DNA of 64,000 nt. Origin: Cyclobacteriaceae bacterium (lineage in GTDB: Bacteria; Bacteroidota; Bacteroidia; Cytophagales; Cyclobacteriaceae). Below the pieces are notes generated by a model. That model was given only the letters and a program-made list of their open reading frames with translations. It was not told the origin of the DNA and did no database searches. The stretch is taken from NCBI GenBank assembly GCA_020436165.1, contig JAGQYI010000048.1, positions 1 to 64,000 of the forward strand. The letters run 5' to 3'. This document shows positions 18,218-27,838 of this stretch, piece after piece; the stretch's first letter is position 1, and each line of letters starts with the position of its first letter. The position numbers and the translations under genes were made by a program.

Positions 18218-18218
18218 C

Positions 18219-20180
18219 ATGACTTCGCCCAAATTGCTCTGGAAACCATCAGAGGAAACTATTATATCCAGTAATTTAACTACATATATTAATTGGTTAA
18301 ATGATCGAAACCTCGTTACCACACACAATTTCAACGAAATTTATGAATGGTCGGTAAACAATATTGATGCTTTTTGGCGCTCTATATGGGACTACTTTAA
18401 TATTCTTTCTAATGGACAACCTTCACAAGTAACCTCCTCCAAAGAAATGCCGGGGGTAAAGTGGTTTGAAGGGACAAAAGTGAATTACGCAGAACATATT
18501 TTTAGGAATAATTCGACAAAACATCCTGCAATTTTATTTAAAAATGAAACCAATGAACTGACAGAAATTAGCTGGGAGGAATTAGAGAGGAAAGTTGCCT
18601 CGTTTCAACAGTTTTTGAAAGCCAGAGGAATCAAAGAAGGAGATCGGGTGGTAGCTTACTTACCTAATATTCCTGAGGCAACAATAGCTTTTTTAGCCAC
18701 CAATTCAATTGGTGCAATATGGTCGAGCACCTCTCCTGATTTTGGCACAAGCTCAGTAGTAGACCGCTTCTCTCAAATCGAGCCTAAACTTTTAATTACG
18801 GTAGACGGATACCAATATGGGGGTAAGAAATTTAGCAGGATAAATGATGTAAATGAAATTATCAAAGAATTACCAACCCTGCAGAATGTAGTGCTCATCC
18901 CCTATTTGGAGGTTACTAGTTCCATTGACTTTAGCTTCACAACACTTTGGGAAGCAGCCATAAAACCAACCGATCAAAAACTCACCTTTCAGCGGGTTGA
19001 ATTTAACCAACCTATATGGGTACTATATTCATCTGGTACTACAGGTAGGCCAAAAGCAATAACCCACAGCAATGGAGGAGTGCTTTTAGAACATTTAAAA
19101 TACCTTACATTCCATAACGATGTAAAACCGGGTGAAAGAAGTTTTTGGTACACCACCACGGGATGGATGATGTGGAACTATATCCAGGCAGCGTTATTAT
19201 GTGGAGCAACCATCGTTTTATACGATGGAAGTCCTGCTTATCCGCATATGAATGAACTGTGGAGTTTTATAGAAAAAGCTCAAATTACACATTTTGGTAC
19301 AAGTGCTGGTTTTGTGGCTGCAAGCATGAAAGCCCAGGTTAGGCCAGGAAAAGATTTTAAGCTTGACTCACTTCGGTCTATTGGCTCAACAGGCTCTCCC
19401 CTCTCACCTGAAGGTTTTGACTGGATTTACGAGGAGGTAAAGACTGACCTTTGGTTGGCATCCATAAGCGGTGGCACCGATGTATGCAGCGCCTTTGTAG
19501 GAGGCAATCCAAGATGGCCGGTTTATTCCGGAGAAATTCAATGCAGAGCATTAGGCTGCAAATTAGAGGCCTACAATGAGGATGGGCAACCAGTAATTGG
19601 TAAAATGGGTGAAATGGTTATCTCCGAGCCTATGCCTTCTATGCCTGTGTTCTTTTGGGGAGATGATGATTTTAAAAAGTACAAAGAAAGCTACTTTGAA
19701 ATGTTCCCCGGAAAATGGCGTCATGGAGACTGGACTGAAATAACTGAACGAAATGGAGTAATCATATATGGCAGATCGGACTCAACGCTTAATCGTGGAG
19801 GTATTCGAATAGGTACATCTGAAATTTACAGAGCTGTAGATAGCCTTGAGTTCATTGCCGATAGCCTTGTAATATATTTGGATAATGACAACAAGGATTA
19901 CATGCCATTGTTTGTTGTTTTAAAAAATAATGAAAGATTGACAGAAGATCGTATAGCAAAGATAAAAACAACCATACGGGAATCTTATACGCCTCGTCAT
20001 GTGCCCGATGAAATAATTCAGATACCTGAAGTTCCTTATACCATTAGTGGTAAAAAAATGGAAACCCCGATCAAAAAGATATTGATGGGCCAATCTGCTG
20101 AGCAAGTGGTTAGTAAAGATGCCATGAGAAACCCCAATGCCCTTAAGTTTTTTATAGATTTGAATACTGCAATAAAATGA
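18219..20180 (+). CDS. Acetoacetate-CoA ligase
   Basis: ATP-dependent acyl-CoA synthetase activating acetoacetate to acetoacetyl-CoA, 653 aa. The AMP-binding P-loop is YSSGTTGRPKAITHS, preceded by FWRSIWDYF near the N-terminus, which is typical of acetoacetyl-CoA synthetases. RHGDWTEIT and RSDSTLNRGGIRIGTSEIY are the adenylation motifs, and the catalytic Lys is in ISGKKMETPIK near the C-terminus. The ATG at 18219 lies one base after the ribF stop; a TTG at 18210 would overlap ribF. Acetoacetate is an end product of tyrosine breakdown, and the homogentisate cluster is in this same window, so the two may be linked metabolically. GldC overlaps its stop. Confidence 0.92.
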   Translation: MTSPKLLWKPSEETIISSNLTTYINWLNDRNLVTTHNFNEIYEWSVNNIDAFWRSIWDYFNILSNGQPSQVTSSKEMPGVKWFEGTKVNYAEHIFRNNSTKHPAILFKNETNELTEISWEELERKVASFQQFLKARGIKEGDRVVAYLPNIPEATIAFLATNSIGAIWSSTSPDFGTSSVVDRFSQIEPKLLITVDGYQYGGKKFSRINDVNEIIKELPTLQNVVLIPYLEVTSSIDFSFTTLWEAAIKPTDQKLTFQRVEFNQPIWVLYSSGTTGRPKAITHSNGGVLLEHLKYLTFHNDVKPGERSFWYTTTGWMMWNYIQAALLCGATIVLYDGSPAYPHMNELWSFIEKAQITHFGTSAGFVAASMKAQVRPGKDFKLDSLRSIGSTGSPLSPEGFDWIYEEVKTDLWLASISGGTDVCSAFVGGNPRWPVYSGEIQCRALGCKLEAYNEDGQPVIGKMGEMVISEPMPSMPVFFWGDDDFKKYKESYFEMFPGKWRHGDWTEITERNGVIIYGRSDSTLNRGGIRIGTSEIYRAVDSLEFIADSLVIYLDNDNKDYMPLFVVLKNNERLTEDRIAKIKTTIRESYTPRHVPDEIIQIPEVPYTISGKKMETPIKKILMGQSAEQVVSKDAMRNPNALKFFIDLNTAIK

Positions 20181-20512
20181 AGAAATCAGAAGTAATTTTT
20201 AAGATAGAACTAGACGACAATAATGTTCCAGAAACCATTCAATGGGATGCCACTGATAAGCCCGGAGATTTGGACTTTACCAAAGCTATATCAATAGGAA
20301 TATGGGACGATTCGGAGAAAAACACCATGCGCTTGGACCTATGGACCAAAGATATGCCCATGCACGAAATGAAAATGTTTTACATAGATGCGTTAGGGGG
20401 CATGGCGCAAAGTTTACTTACAGCCACTGGTGATGAAGCTATGTCAAAGCGTATAAATGACCTTTGCGATTCACTCGGCAAGGAGTTAAAAAATGAACTT
20501 TCAGGAGGATAA
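20177..20512 (+). CDS. gldC: Gliding motility protein GldC
   Basis: A 111-aa soluble protein of the GldC family, found across Bacteroidota and needed for full gliding in Flavobacterium. It opens KKSEVIFKIELDDNNVPETI and continues with WDATD and the conserved RLDLWTKDMPMHEMK motif. It has no signal peptide and no known biochemical activity. Its ATG overlaps the stop of the acetoacetyl-CoA synthetase gene (ATGA), so it closes this operon. Its presence fits the type IX cargo proteins elsewhere in the window. Confidence 0.93.
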   Translation: MKKSEVIFKIELDDNNVPETIQWDATDKPGDLDFTKAISIGIWDDSEKNTMRLDLWTKDMPMHEMKMFYIDALGGMAQSLLTATGDEAMSKRINDLCDSLGKELKNELSGG

Positions 20513-20641
20513 TTGCTTTAGATTTTCTTTTTTTACGGCAATTAAATTGCAATAAAATAAGTTCCAACCTTTTTCAGAGCCAATAAAATTATGTAGCTTT
20601 CAAGGTGGAGAACAACATTTTAACCAAACTTTACAACTAGC

Positions 20642-23596
20642 ATGAAAAAACAACCATGGAAAAGTGGGCTCTTTTTTGCCCTCTTTTTTGCCTTTAGCAT
20701 TAGTCTTAAGGCTCAAACAGGCACCCACATTGAAGGAAAGGTTTCGGACATCAATGGTGAACCACTCGCGGGTGTGAACATTCTTGTCAAAGGCCAGGTA
20801 ATTGGTACAGTAAGTGACATAGATGGAAACTTTGCTTTTGATGTTAAGACCCCTCCTCCTCTGACACTTTTAGTTTCAATGGTAGGGTATGAATCTCAAG
20901 AAATCGGGATTACAGATGCTAATACTACAGGCTTAGACCTAATGATGACCGAACAGTTTATTATGGGTCAGGAAGTAGTTGTATCTGCATCCAGAATGGA
21001 GCAAAGCATTATGGAATCACCTGTTTCGATTGAGCAAATGGGGATTTTGGCCATAAAAAATACGGCTTCAGACTCTTATTATAAAGGAATCGGAAATCTG
21101 AAGGGAGTGGACATGACCACCAGCAGTATTAACTTTCAGATTTTTAATTCCAGGGGCTTTAACTCTACCGGAAATACACGTTTTGTTCAATTGGTAGATG
21201 GTATGGATACCCAGGCACCTGCATTGAATTTTCCTATCGGTAGCCTAAATGGCCCATCTGACCTCGATGTTGAAAGTATAGAATTTATTCCGGGAGCAGC
21301 CTCTGCTTTGTATGGTCCCAATGCCTTTAACGGTATTTTACTTATCAATAGTAAAAACCCATTTGATTATCAGGGGTTAAGTGCTACAGCCAAACTAAGT
21401 GTAAACCATATTGGCGATTCTAACCTAAACAGTGAAGATGGAGTACTAAACCCTAATGATAATTCATTTGGCCCGGGAAGCCCACAGCCTATGTACTCAG
21501 CATCCATTCGGTATGCAAAGGCTTTTAACAATAAATTTGCCTTCAAATTTAATTTCACATATAGTGGTGCTACAGATTGGTATGGCACCAGTTTACAAGA
21601 CCGGAATGAGGCCAGTACACCTTCAGGCCTGACCTTTAATCCCGGAGCCGATCGACTACATGCATTCGGAGATGAGGTAGCTATAAATTTAGGTCTACTA
21701 AAGGCAAGTGGTGATTTCTTAGCATTGGCAAATGCGGGAGGGTTAGATGTAAACCTTCTTCCTAGCATTACGGTTTCAAGAACCCCCTACCTTGAGAAGG
21801 ACATTGTTGATTATGGAGCAAAAAATATAAAAGTTGGTGGTGGGCTTTTTTACAGGCTTACCGATCGGGTTGAATTATCCTATAACTACAGCTACGGGGG
21901 CGGAACTTCAGTTTATACTGGAGCACAACGCTATTCTTTATCTAATTTCAATATTCAGTCACACAAACTTGAGTTAAGAGGAGATAACTTCTTTGTAAGA
22001 GCATACACTACTCAAGAGAACTCAGGAGGCTCTTTTATAGCAGATTTAACTGGCGTTCTTATTAATGACCAATGGAGAGATAATAGTACATGGTTTGGTT
22101 TATATGGAATCAATTACCTGATTGAAAAGCAATTGAAAGGTTCTTCGGATGAAGTTGCTCACCAAGCTGCCAGAAATGCTGCCGATGCTTTCTCTACAAT
22201 TGATGGTAATAAAAGATTGGAGCCCGGAACAATTGAGTTTGAGCAGGCATTAGCTAAAGCAAAAAATGATGTAATCCCAAGCGGTTCTAAATTTGCTGAC
22301 AAAAGTGCCTTGTACCATGTTGAAGGCCAATATAATTTTAAAAATGAGATTAGCTTTATGGATTTATTAGTAGGCGCCAGTTATCAATTATACGACCTGC
22401 GCTCTAATGGAACCATTTTCCCCGATAGTGAGGATAACCCAATTACAATTTCAGAGTATGGAGGTTTTGTTCAAGGTTCTAAAGCCATTGCAAATGAACG
22501 TTTACGCTTGACAGCCTCAATTCGTTTCGACAAAAACGAGAACTTTCAGGGGCAAATTAACCCAAGGGTATCGGCAGTAATTAAAGCTGCTGAAAACCAT
22601 AATATTCGGTTATCTTACCAAACAGGTTTTAGAAACCCAACTACCCAGGGTCAACACATTGATCTCAACGTAGTATCTGCACGTTTATTAGGAGGCTTAA
22701 AGTATTACCGCGATAAGCACGATATCTTTACCAATGCGTATACAATGGCTTCCGTGAATGCATTTGTTGAAAAATTTGCAGAAGAAGGCAATGGTGATGG
22801 TACCCAATTAGGTAATCCAGAATATTTAAGTTTATTGGTGCCGTACACAGAAGCAGATGTACCTGAGGTCAAACCTGAGCAAATCAGCTCTTTTGAAATT
22901 GGATACAAAGCGCTTATTAGCAACAATTTATTACTTGATATAGCAGGATACTACAACATATACAACGATTTTATTACCCAGGTACAAATGCGAAAATCAG
23001 CTGGCACAATTGATATAACAGGTGTTTCTACAGACCCAGGCAGTCCTGATTACTGGGGAATTAATCCTAAAACCGAGCAAAACATTAGAAATGCTCAAAC
23101 GCTTTTAACGCCTATTACTACACCTGGTCAGGAAAACACCTTCCAAACCTATACTAATTTTAACCAACAGGTTGTTGGTGCGGGTGCTGTGTTTGGAGCA
23201 GATTATATGCTTGGAAAAGGATATACGGTGGGTATAAACTACAACTGGAATAAATTACTGGAAGGTCTTGATGAAAACTTCCTAAACGATTTTAACACAC
23301 CTGAGCACAAAGCAAATATTAGCTTTAGCAACAGAAAAGTTACCGACAAACTTGGTTTCAATGTAACCTACAGATGGCAAAATGCTTTCCGATGGGAAGC
23401 TTCATTCGGACGTGGAGAAGTACCTGCCATTGGAACATTGGATGCACAGGTTAGCTACAAATTGAAAGGATTAAGGTCCGTACTGAAAGTAGGTGGATCT
23501 GATCTCTTGAATACCCGATATGTGCTTAATTATGGTGGCCCAACATTGGGTGCCATTTATTATGTGTCACTCACATTTGATGAACTGTTGAACTAA
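20642..23596 (+). CDS. TonB-dependent outer membrane receptor
   Basis: A 984-aa outer membrane transporter. A signal peptide (1-24) is followed by a CarboxypepD_reg-like domain at about 29-110 (IEGKVSDINGEPLAGVNILV, DIDGNFAFDV), a plug domain at about 115-235 (VVSASRMEQSIMESPVSI, then SAASALYGPNAFNGI-like sequence) and a 22-strand barrel ending in LTFDELLN. It differs from SusC in lacking an adjacent SusD. The next gene, 13 bases on, is an SGNH-type lipoprotein, so the pair may capture and cleave an ester-bearing or lipid substrate. A weak TAGCTTTC box lies upstream at about 20595. Confidence 0.9.
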   Translation: MKKQPWKSGLFFALFFAFSISLKAQTGTHIEGKVSDINGEPLAGVNILVKGQVIGTVSDIDGNFAFDVKTPPPLTLLVSMVGYESQEIGITDANTTGLDLMMTEQFIMGQEVVVSASRMEQSIMESPVSIEQMGILAIKNTASDSYYKGIGNLKGVDMTTSSINFQIFNSRGFNSTGNTRFVQLVDGMDTQAPALNFPIGSLNGPSDLDVESIEFIPGAASALYGPNAFNGILLINSKNPFDYQGLSATAKLSVNHIGDSNLNSEDGVLNPNDNSFGPGSPQPMYSASIRYAKAFNNKFAFKFNFTYSGATDWYGTSLQDRNEASTPSGLTFNPGADRLHAFGDEVAINLGLLKASGDFLALANAGGLDVNLLPSITVSRTPYLEKDIVDYGAKNIKVGGGLFYRLTDRVELSYNYSYGGGTSVYTGAQRYSLSNFNIQSHKLELRGDNFFVRAYTTQENSGGSFIADLTGVLINDQWRDNSTWFGLYGINYLIEKQLKGSSDEVAHQAARNAADAFSTIDGNKRLEPGTIEFEQALAKAKNDVIPSGSKFADKSALYHVEGQYNFKNEISFMDLLVGASYQLYDLRSNGTIFPDSEDNPITISEYGGFVQGSKAIANERLRLTASIRFDKNENFQGQINPRVSAVIKAAENHNIRLSYQTGFRNPTTQGQHIDLNVVSARLLGGLKYYRDKHDIFTNAYTMASVNAFVEKFAEEGNGDGTQLGNPEYLSLLVPYTEADVPEVKPEQISSFEIGYKALISNNLLLDIAGYYNIYNDFITQVQMRKSAGTIDITGVSTDPGSPDYWGINPKTEQNIRNAQTLLTPITTPGQENTFQTYTNFNQQVVGAGAVFGADYMLGKGYTVGINYNWNKLLEGLDENFLNDFNTPEHKANISFSNRKVTDKLGFNVTYRWQNAFRWEASFGRGEVPAIGTLDAQVSYKLKGLRSVLKVGGSDLLNTRYVLNYGGPTLGAIYYVSLTFDELLN

Positions 23597-23609
23597 AAGC
23601 TTTAGAACA

Positions 23610-25043
23610 ATGAAAAGACTACTAAACATATTAATAGCCCTTACTTTAGTTGTTGCCACCAGTTGCACTTACACATTTCCTGAAGCGGAAACCCCAACAT
23701 CCGGGTCAGCTAGTTTTACCAAAGTGGTTGCTGTTGGCAATTCTCTAACCGCTGGTTTTATGAATGGAGCCTTATATACCGAAGGACAAGAAAATTCATA
23801 CGCAAATATCATAGCCACACAAATGCAAACTGTTGGAGGAGGTACTTTCAATCAGCCTGATATTAATTCGGTGAATGGATACTATGGAATGGCTGGAAGC
23901 ACAATTTTGGGAAGGTTGCATCTTGTAGGAATTGACAACCCAGCACCCTCACCTATTATTCCGGGAGAAGCAATTACAGCTTATTCCGGGGATAAATCCT
24001 CACTTAATAACTTTGGAGTACCGGGTATGCGAATAATAGATGCAGCGTATCCAGGCTACGGAACTGCAAATCCTTATTTTGGGAGATTTGCCTCTAATCC
24101 TGCAACTGGTACTGTGTTAGGAGATGCTTCTGCTGCTAATGGAACTTTCATCATTTTATGGTTAGGAAGCAATGACGTATTAGGATATGCTATTCATGGA
24201 GCCACTGGTGGTACTGAAGGTGACGGAACCAGCACAACTGACATGACTGCTGCAAATCTTTTTACTGGAGCCTATCAAAATGCCATTAACACCTTATTCG
24301 CAAATGGACAAAAAGGGATAATAGCCAATATCCCAAATGTGCAGGATATTCCTTATTTTACGACTGTTTCATGGAATTCAATTCCAATGGATCAGGCAAC
24401 TGCAAATCAAACAAACCAGGCCTATTTGAGCTATAATGGTGGCTTAGATCAAGCAGTTTTGGGAGGATTTATTACTCAGGATGAAGCTGATTTGAGATAT
24501 GTTGAATTTGAAGAAGGTAATAATGGAATCGTTATCAACGATGAGGAATTGACAGATTTAAGTGGTTTGGGGTTGCCTTCAATTCGAATGACGAATTCAA
24601 ATGATCTTATTACATTAACAGCAGGTGCAGTCTTAGGAACGTTAGCCAATCCTAGTGACCCAACCACAGTAATAGGTGTTGGAGTTCCATTGGATGAAGA
24701 GTATACATTAACTCCAGCAAATCAAGAGGCTATTGCGGATAGAACAGCAGAATTTAATGCCGTTATTGCTGCTCAGGCTTCCAATGATATAGCATTTTTG
24801 GATATCAATTCTATATTCAAAGAATTTGCCCAAAGTGGCGCACTTATCAATGGAGCTGGATTAGATGCTACTTTATATCCTCCTTTTGGAGCTTTTTCAT
24901 TAGATGGAATACATCCAAATGCAAGGGGTTATGCGTATATAGCCAATTTATTTATTGGTAAAATCAATGAAAGCTATGGAGCTAACATTCCTGAGGTAAA
25001 TCCAAATAATTACCCTGGAAATGAGTTGCCTGTGCCACAATAG
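23610..25043 (+). CDS. SGNH/GDSL-type hydrolase lipoprotein
   Basis: A 477-aa lipoprotein: the signal peptide ends in VVATSC, with Cys19 as the lipidated residue. The SGNH blocks are visible: GNSLTAG (catalytic Ser45 in the GDSL position), LGSNDVLG (block III, Gly-x-Asn-Asp) and DGIHPNARGYAY (Asp and His near residue 440). This predicts an esterase or lipase at the cell surface or in the periplasm. It follows a TonB receptor by 13 bases in an apparent operon; such receptor/SGNH pairs recur in Bacteroidota. The substrate is unknown. Confidence 0.88.
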   Translation: MKRLLNILIALTLVVATSCTYTFPEAETPTSGSASFTKVVAVGNSLTAGFMNGALYTEGQENSYANIIATQMQTVGGGTFNQPDINSVNGYYGMAGSTILGRLHLVGIDNPAPSPIIPGEAITAYSGDKSSLNNFGVPGMRIIDAAYPGYGTANPYFGRFASNPATGTVLGDASAANGTFIILWLGSNDVLGYAIHGATGGTEGDGTSTTDMTAANLFTGAYQNAINTLFANGQKGIIANIPNVQDIPYFTTVSWNSIPMDQATANQTNQAYLSYNGGLDQAVLGGFITQDEADLRYVEFEEGNNGIVINDEELTDLSGLGLPSIRMTNSNDLITLTAGAVLGTLANPSDPTTVIGVGVPLDEEYTLTPANQEAIADRTAEFNAVIAAQASNDIAFLDINSIFKEFAQSGALINGAGLDATLYPPFGAFSLDGIHPNARGYAYIANLFIGKINESYGANIPEVNPNNYPGNELPVPQ

Positions 25044-25238
25044 AATTTGGTTTTTTATTTACTGAGGAAGGAATTTTGATAAGTTTTTCTCATAATTTCT
25101 TCCTCAACTAAAACGGTTTAAAAATAAGTTTCAGTTACCAAATACACTTTTTAAGTATAAAGCTACATCTGTAAATATTTTGAAATTAATAGGTAATTAC
25201 AGATTATTGTTAACATTTAAACACTTAACTCGAAAATT

Positions 25239-25868
25239 ATGAAGACAAATTTTACAATTGGAAAACTATTTACGGCAGCTTTTGCTTTAGCTGCTATTAC
25301 ACTTTCATCTTGTAATAAAGATGAAGACACAACACCAGATATCTCTGGAAAATATGCACTTACATCTGTGGTTTTAGTGGACGGTAATACTGGAGACAGC
25401 GATGATGCAAGTGATCTGGTTATTTATGGTGGATCGACTAACCCTGAAACTGACCCTCCATACACTGCTATAATTCCTGCTGGTGATAATGCTGCAAGTA
25501 ATCAAGGGGCATTGTTTTTTGTTAATGAAATACTAAAAGGAGCTGCTCCTTGTACCAATCAAGATACCGGAACATGGACTTACTTAATAGACATGCAATC
25601 AGGTGGTGATTTAGCTTTTGAATGTACTTCAGAAAGTATAGAAGAGGTACTTGGTACTTGGGTACTTACCGGTACTTCTTCACTTACCCTAACCATTGAA
25701 AGTGAATCACTTGGAACTGTACCTGTAACACTTAGCAATTTGGAGATTACTGATACAACCATTTCAGGAACCATTAACGGTTTCCCAATGGTAAAAAATG
25801 CTACAGAACCAATTGGCCTAACTAACTTACAGTATATCAAAGTTGAAGCAACTATTACAAAACAATAG
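25239..25868 (+). CDS. Small lipoprotein, lipocalin-like
   Basis: A 209-aa lipoprotein: the signal peptide ends in ITLSSC (Cys at about residue 25), followed by an acidic NKDEDTTPD linker. The mature part, starting ISGKYALTSVVLV, is rich in beta strands with repeated Thr/Ser and a Cys pair (APCTNQ and FECTSE) that could form a disulphide, as in bacterial lipocalin-like domains. I do not recognise an exact family. It has its own 195-base leader region after the SGNH gene and a terminator behind it, so it may be transcribed alone. Confidence 0.75.
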   Translation: MKTNFTIGKLFTAAFALAAITLSSCNKDEDTTPDISGKYALTSVVLVDGNTGDSDDASDLVIYGGSTNPETDPPYTAIIPAGDNAASNQGALFFVNEILKGAAPCTNQDTGTWTYLIDMQSGGDLAFECTSESIEEVLGTWVLTGTSSLTLTIESESLGTVPVTLSNLEITDTTISGTINGFPMVKNATEPIGLTNLQYIKVEATITKQ

Positions 25869-25888
25869 TTAAAGAATAAAGCAAAATT

Positions 25889-25914
25889 AAAAACCGGCCT
25901 TAGCCGGTTTTTTT
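25889..25914 (+). terminator. Rho-independent terminator after the lipoprotein gene
   Basis: AAAACCGGC, loop CTTA, GCCGGTTTTTTT. It lies between the convergent lipoprotein gene and ung and ends in T on the plus strand; its A-rich left side means it may also end ung transcripts. Confidence 0.88.
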
Positions 25915-25928
25915 ATGTCCATTTCATT

Positions 25929-26591
25929 TTACCAATCGATTGGTTCAAGCTCCCACTCTTTTAAATAAGTATTGCACTTGCTAAAATGTTTGTTGCCAAA
26001 AAAACCTCGGTGTGCAGCAAATGGAGATGGATGCGCTGATTCCAGCACCAAATGTTTGCTTCTGTCAATAATGGCTCCCTTTTTTTGTGCATACGATCCC
26101 CAGAGCATAAATACGAGGTGTTCTTTTTCTTCATTGAGCACTCGAATAACAGCATCGGTAAACTCCTCCCACCCTTTATTTTGATGCGACCCAGGGCTTG
26201 ATGCTCTAACCGTAAGAGTTGCATTCAAAAGCAACACCCCTTGGTCGGCCCATCGTTCTAAATTACCCGATGCAGGAACTGGTTTGCCAAGATCATCATT
26301 AATTTCCTTAAAGATGTTTACCAAAGAAGGTGGCGTTCTAATACCATCGCTAACAGAAAAACAAAGCCCATTGGCCTGCCCTACCCCATGGTATGGATCC
26401 TGCCCAATAATCACCACTCTTGCATCATCAAATGAACAATGATCAAAAGCACTGAATATTTTTTTCCCGGGAGGAAACACCCTGTGATTCGCATATTCTG
26501 ATTTCACAAAATCAACAAGGCTATCAAAATATGGCTTTTTAAACTCAGGGGCTAATTTTTGTTTCCAGGATTCATCAATGGTTACATTCAT
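25929..26591 (-). CDS. ung: Uracil-DNA glycosylase
   Basis: Removes uracil from DNA at the start of base excision repair. 220 aa, normal length for family 1. The catalytic water-activating loop is GQDPYHGVGQANGLCFSV, with the uracil-stacking Phe, and the second signature is HPSPFAAHRGFFG near the C-terminus. The start is the ATG at 26591. The plus-strand apaG begins 80 bases away on the other side of a shared intergenic region; TAAATTTG at 26647-26640 on the minus strand is a possible -7 box. Confidence 0.97.
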   Translation of the reverse strand: MNVTIDESWKQKLAPEFKKPYFDSLVDFVKSEYANHRVFPPGKKIFSAFDHCSFDDARVVIIGQDPYHGVGQANGLCFSVSDGIRTPPSLVNIFKEINDDLGKPVPASGNLERWADQGVLLLNATLTVRASSPGSHQNKGWEEFTDAVIRVLNEEKEHLVFMLWGSYAQKKGAIIDRSKHLVLESAHPSPFAAHRGFFGNKHFSKCNTYLKEWELEPIDW

Positions 26592-26659
26592 AGATTATAA
26601 ACTATACATGAATAACTTTCGTATACTAGTGCAAACTATCAAATTTAATTGCGAATCGC

Positions 26660-26667
26660 TAACTTTG
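26660..26667 (+). promoter_or_regulatory. Probable -7 box of apaG (leaderless start)
   Basis: TAACTTTG fits the Bacteroidota -7 element. Only four bases separate it from the apaG ATG at 26672, so transcription would begin at or next to the A of the start codon. No TTG at the usual upstream distance is seen. Confidence 0.45.
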
Positions 26668-26671
26668 AAGT

Positions 26672-27058
26672 ATGGTAACTGAAGTAACAAATGGTGTAAA
26701 AGTATCTGTTGAGGTAGAATACCAACCAAGCTATTCGAGCCCAAGCCAGCACCATTATGTATTTACCTACCAGGTTACCATTGAAAACAACAGTAATAAA
26801 ACACTTCAGTTGAAAAGAAGGAAGTGGATAATTAATGACGCTGCATTTCCCATTCGCAATATTGAGGGGGAAGGTGTGGTAGGCCGACAGCCTGTACTGG
26901 AACCCGGGCAATCACATCAATACATCTCAGGATGCAATCTGAGATCCGGAATAGGAAAAATGCGAGGAAGCTATCAGATGGAAAAATTAATGGATGGACA
27001 ACTCATTACCATTCAAATTCCAGAGTTTAAAATGGTTGCTCCGTTTAAATTGAATTGA
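26672..27058 (+). CDS. apaG: ApaG domain protein (DUF525)
   Basis: A 128-aa single-domain protein with the fibronectin-like ApaG fold. It carries VEYQPSYSSP, YQVTIENNSN, the family GEGVVGRQPVLEPGQSHQY motif and GSYQM. ApaG is linked to magnesium and Ap4A phenotypes in enterobacteria, but its activity is unclear. The start ATG fits the family and lies only four bases after a -7-like box. A methyltransferase gene starts at the base after its stop. Confidence 0.93.
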   Translation: MVTEVTNGVKVSVEVEYQPSYSSPSQHHYVFTYQVTIENNSNKTLQLKRRKWIINDAAFPIRNIEGEGVVGRQPVLEPGQSHQYISGCNLRSGIGKMRGSYQMEKLMDGQLITIQIPEFKMVAPFKLN

Positions 27059-27838
27059 TTGGTTCACCAGGTAACTTCATTTTTAAATTATTGGCTCAAT
27101 GAAGTGAATGCTCATTCGCTTCAATCTCCATTTATCTATAGTTTATATACCACTTGCATACGGAAAGACTCCAACAAAAATGAGTTCAAAGAAATTGAAC
27201 AAACCAGAAATCGTCTTCTACACTCCGAAATGCTTGTTAAGCCAATCGATTGGGGAGCGCCTTCAACGGTTCATAGCAATTCATCCAATGTAAGGGTGAG
27301 TGCCATTGCAAAACAAGGCCTGACCAAACCCAAGATCAGTCGCTTGCTTAATCGACTGATCCAATACAGCAATTCAAAACATATTGTTGAGTTAGGAACT
27401 TCATTTGGTTTGAACACATTGTATATGGCGCAAAGCGAAGAAGTTAAGGTCACAACCTTTGAAGGCTCAAAGGAAATAGCAGATATTGCCTTAACCAACT
27501 TCGAGTTCTTTAAAAAAAGTAATATCAAACTTGTTGAAGGCAATATAGATGAAACACTTCCAAAATTCATTGATTCACGCATTCATATTGATTTTGCCTA
27601 TATAGACGCAAATCATAGGTTTGAGCCCACCATCAATTATTTTAAGTTGCTACTCAAAAGAACCCATGACAATTCTATTATGGTTTTTGATGATATTTAT
27701 TGGTCAAAAGAAATGACACAGGCATGGAATACGATCAAAGAACACCCCCAGGTTACCCTGTCTATAGATCTATTTGATGTGGGGATTGTGCTTTTTAAAC
27801 CAGACCTAAGCAAGACACATTATACCTTAATGTTTTAG
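27059..27838 (+). CDS. Class I SAM-dependent methyltransferase
   Basis: A 259-aa methyltransferase of the class I Rossmann type. The SAM-binding motif I is IVELGTSFGLNTLYM (about residues 111-125), motif II ends in TFEGS, and an acidic YIDANHRFE and MVFDDIYWS follow, as in the O-methyltransferase-like group. The N-terminal 60 residues (LNYWLNEVNAHSLQSPFIYS) are shared by Bacteroidota relatives. It starts at TTG directly after the apaG TGA; no ATG lies before the conserved start, so a TTG start is accepted. Its end overlaps the convergent methyltransferase gene by 12 bases. Substrate unknown. Confidence 0.83.
   Translation: MVHQVTSFLNYWLNEVNAHSLQSPFIYSLYTTCIRKDSNKNEFKEIEQTRNRLLHSEMLVKPIDWGAPSTVHSNSSNVRVSAIAKQGLTKPKISRLLNRLIQYSNSKHIVELGTSFGLNTLYMAQSEEVKVTTFEGSKEIADIALTNFEFFKKSNIKLVEGNIDETLPKFIDSRIHIDFAYIDANHRFEPTINYFKLLLKRTHDNSIMVFDDIYWSKEMTQAWNTIKEHPQVTLSIDLFDVGIVLFKPDLSKTHYTLMF

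Noticed and set aside
25064-25105. 12-base inverted repeat after the SGNH gene, considered as a terminator
   Set aside because: The stem GAGGAAGGAATT/AATTTCTTCCTC has a long loop and no T tract after it.
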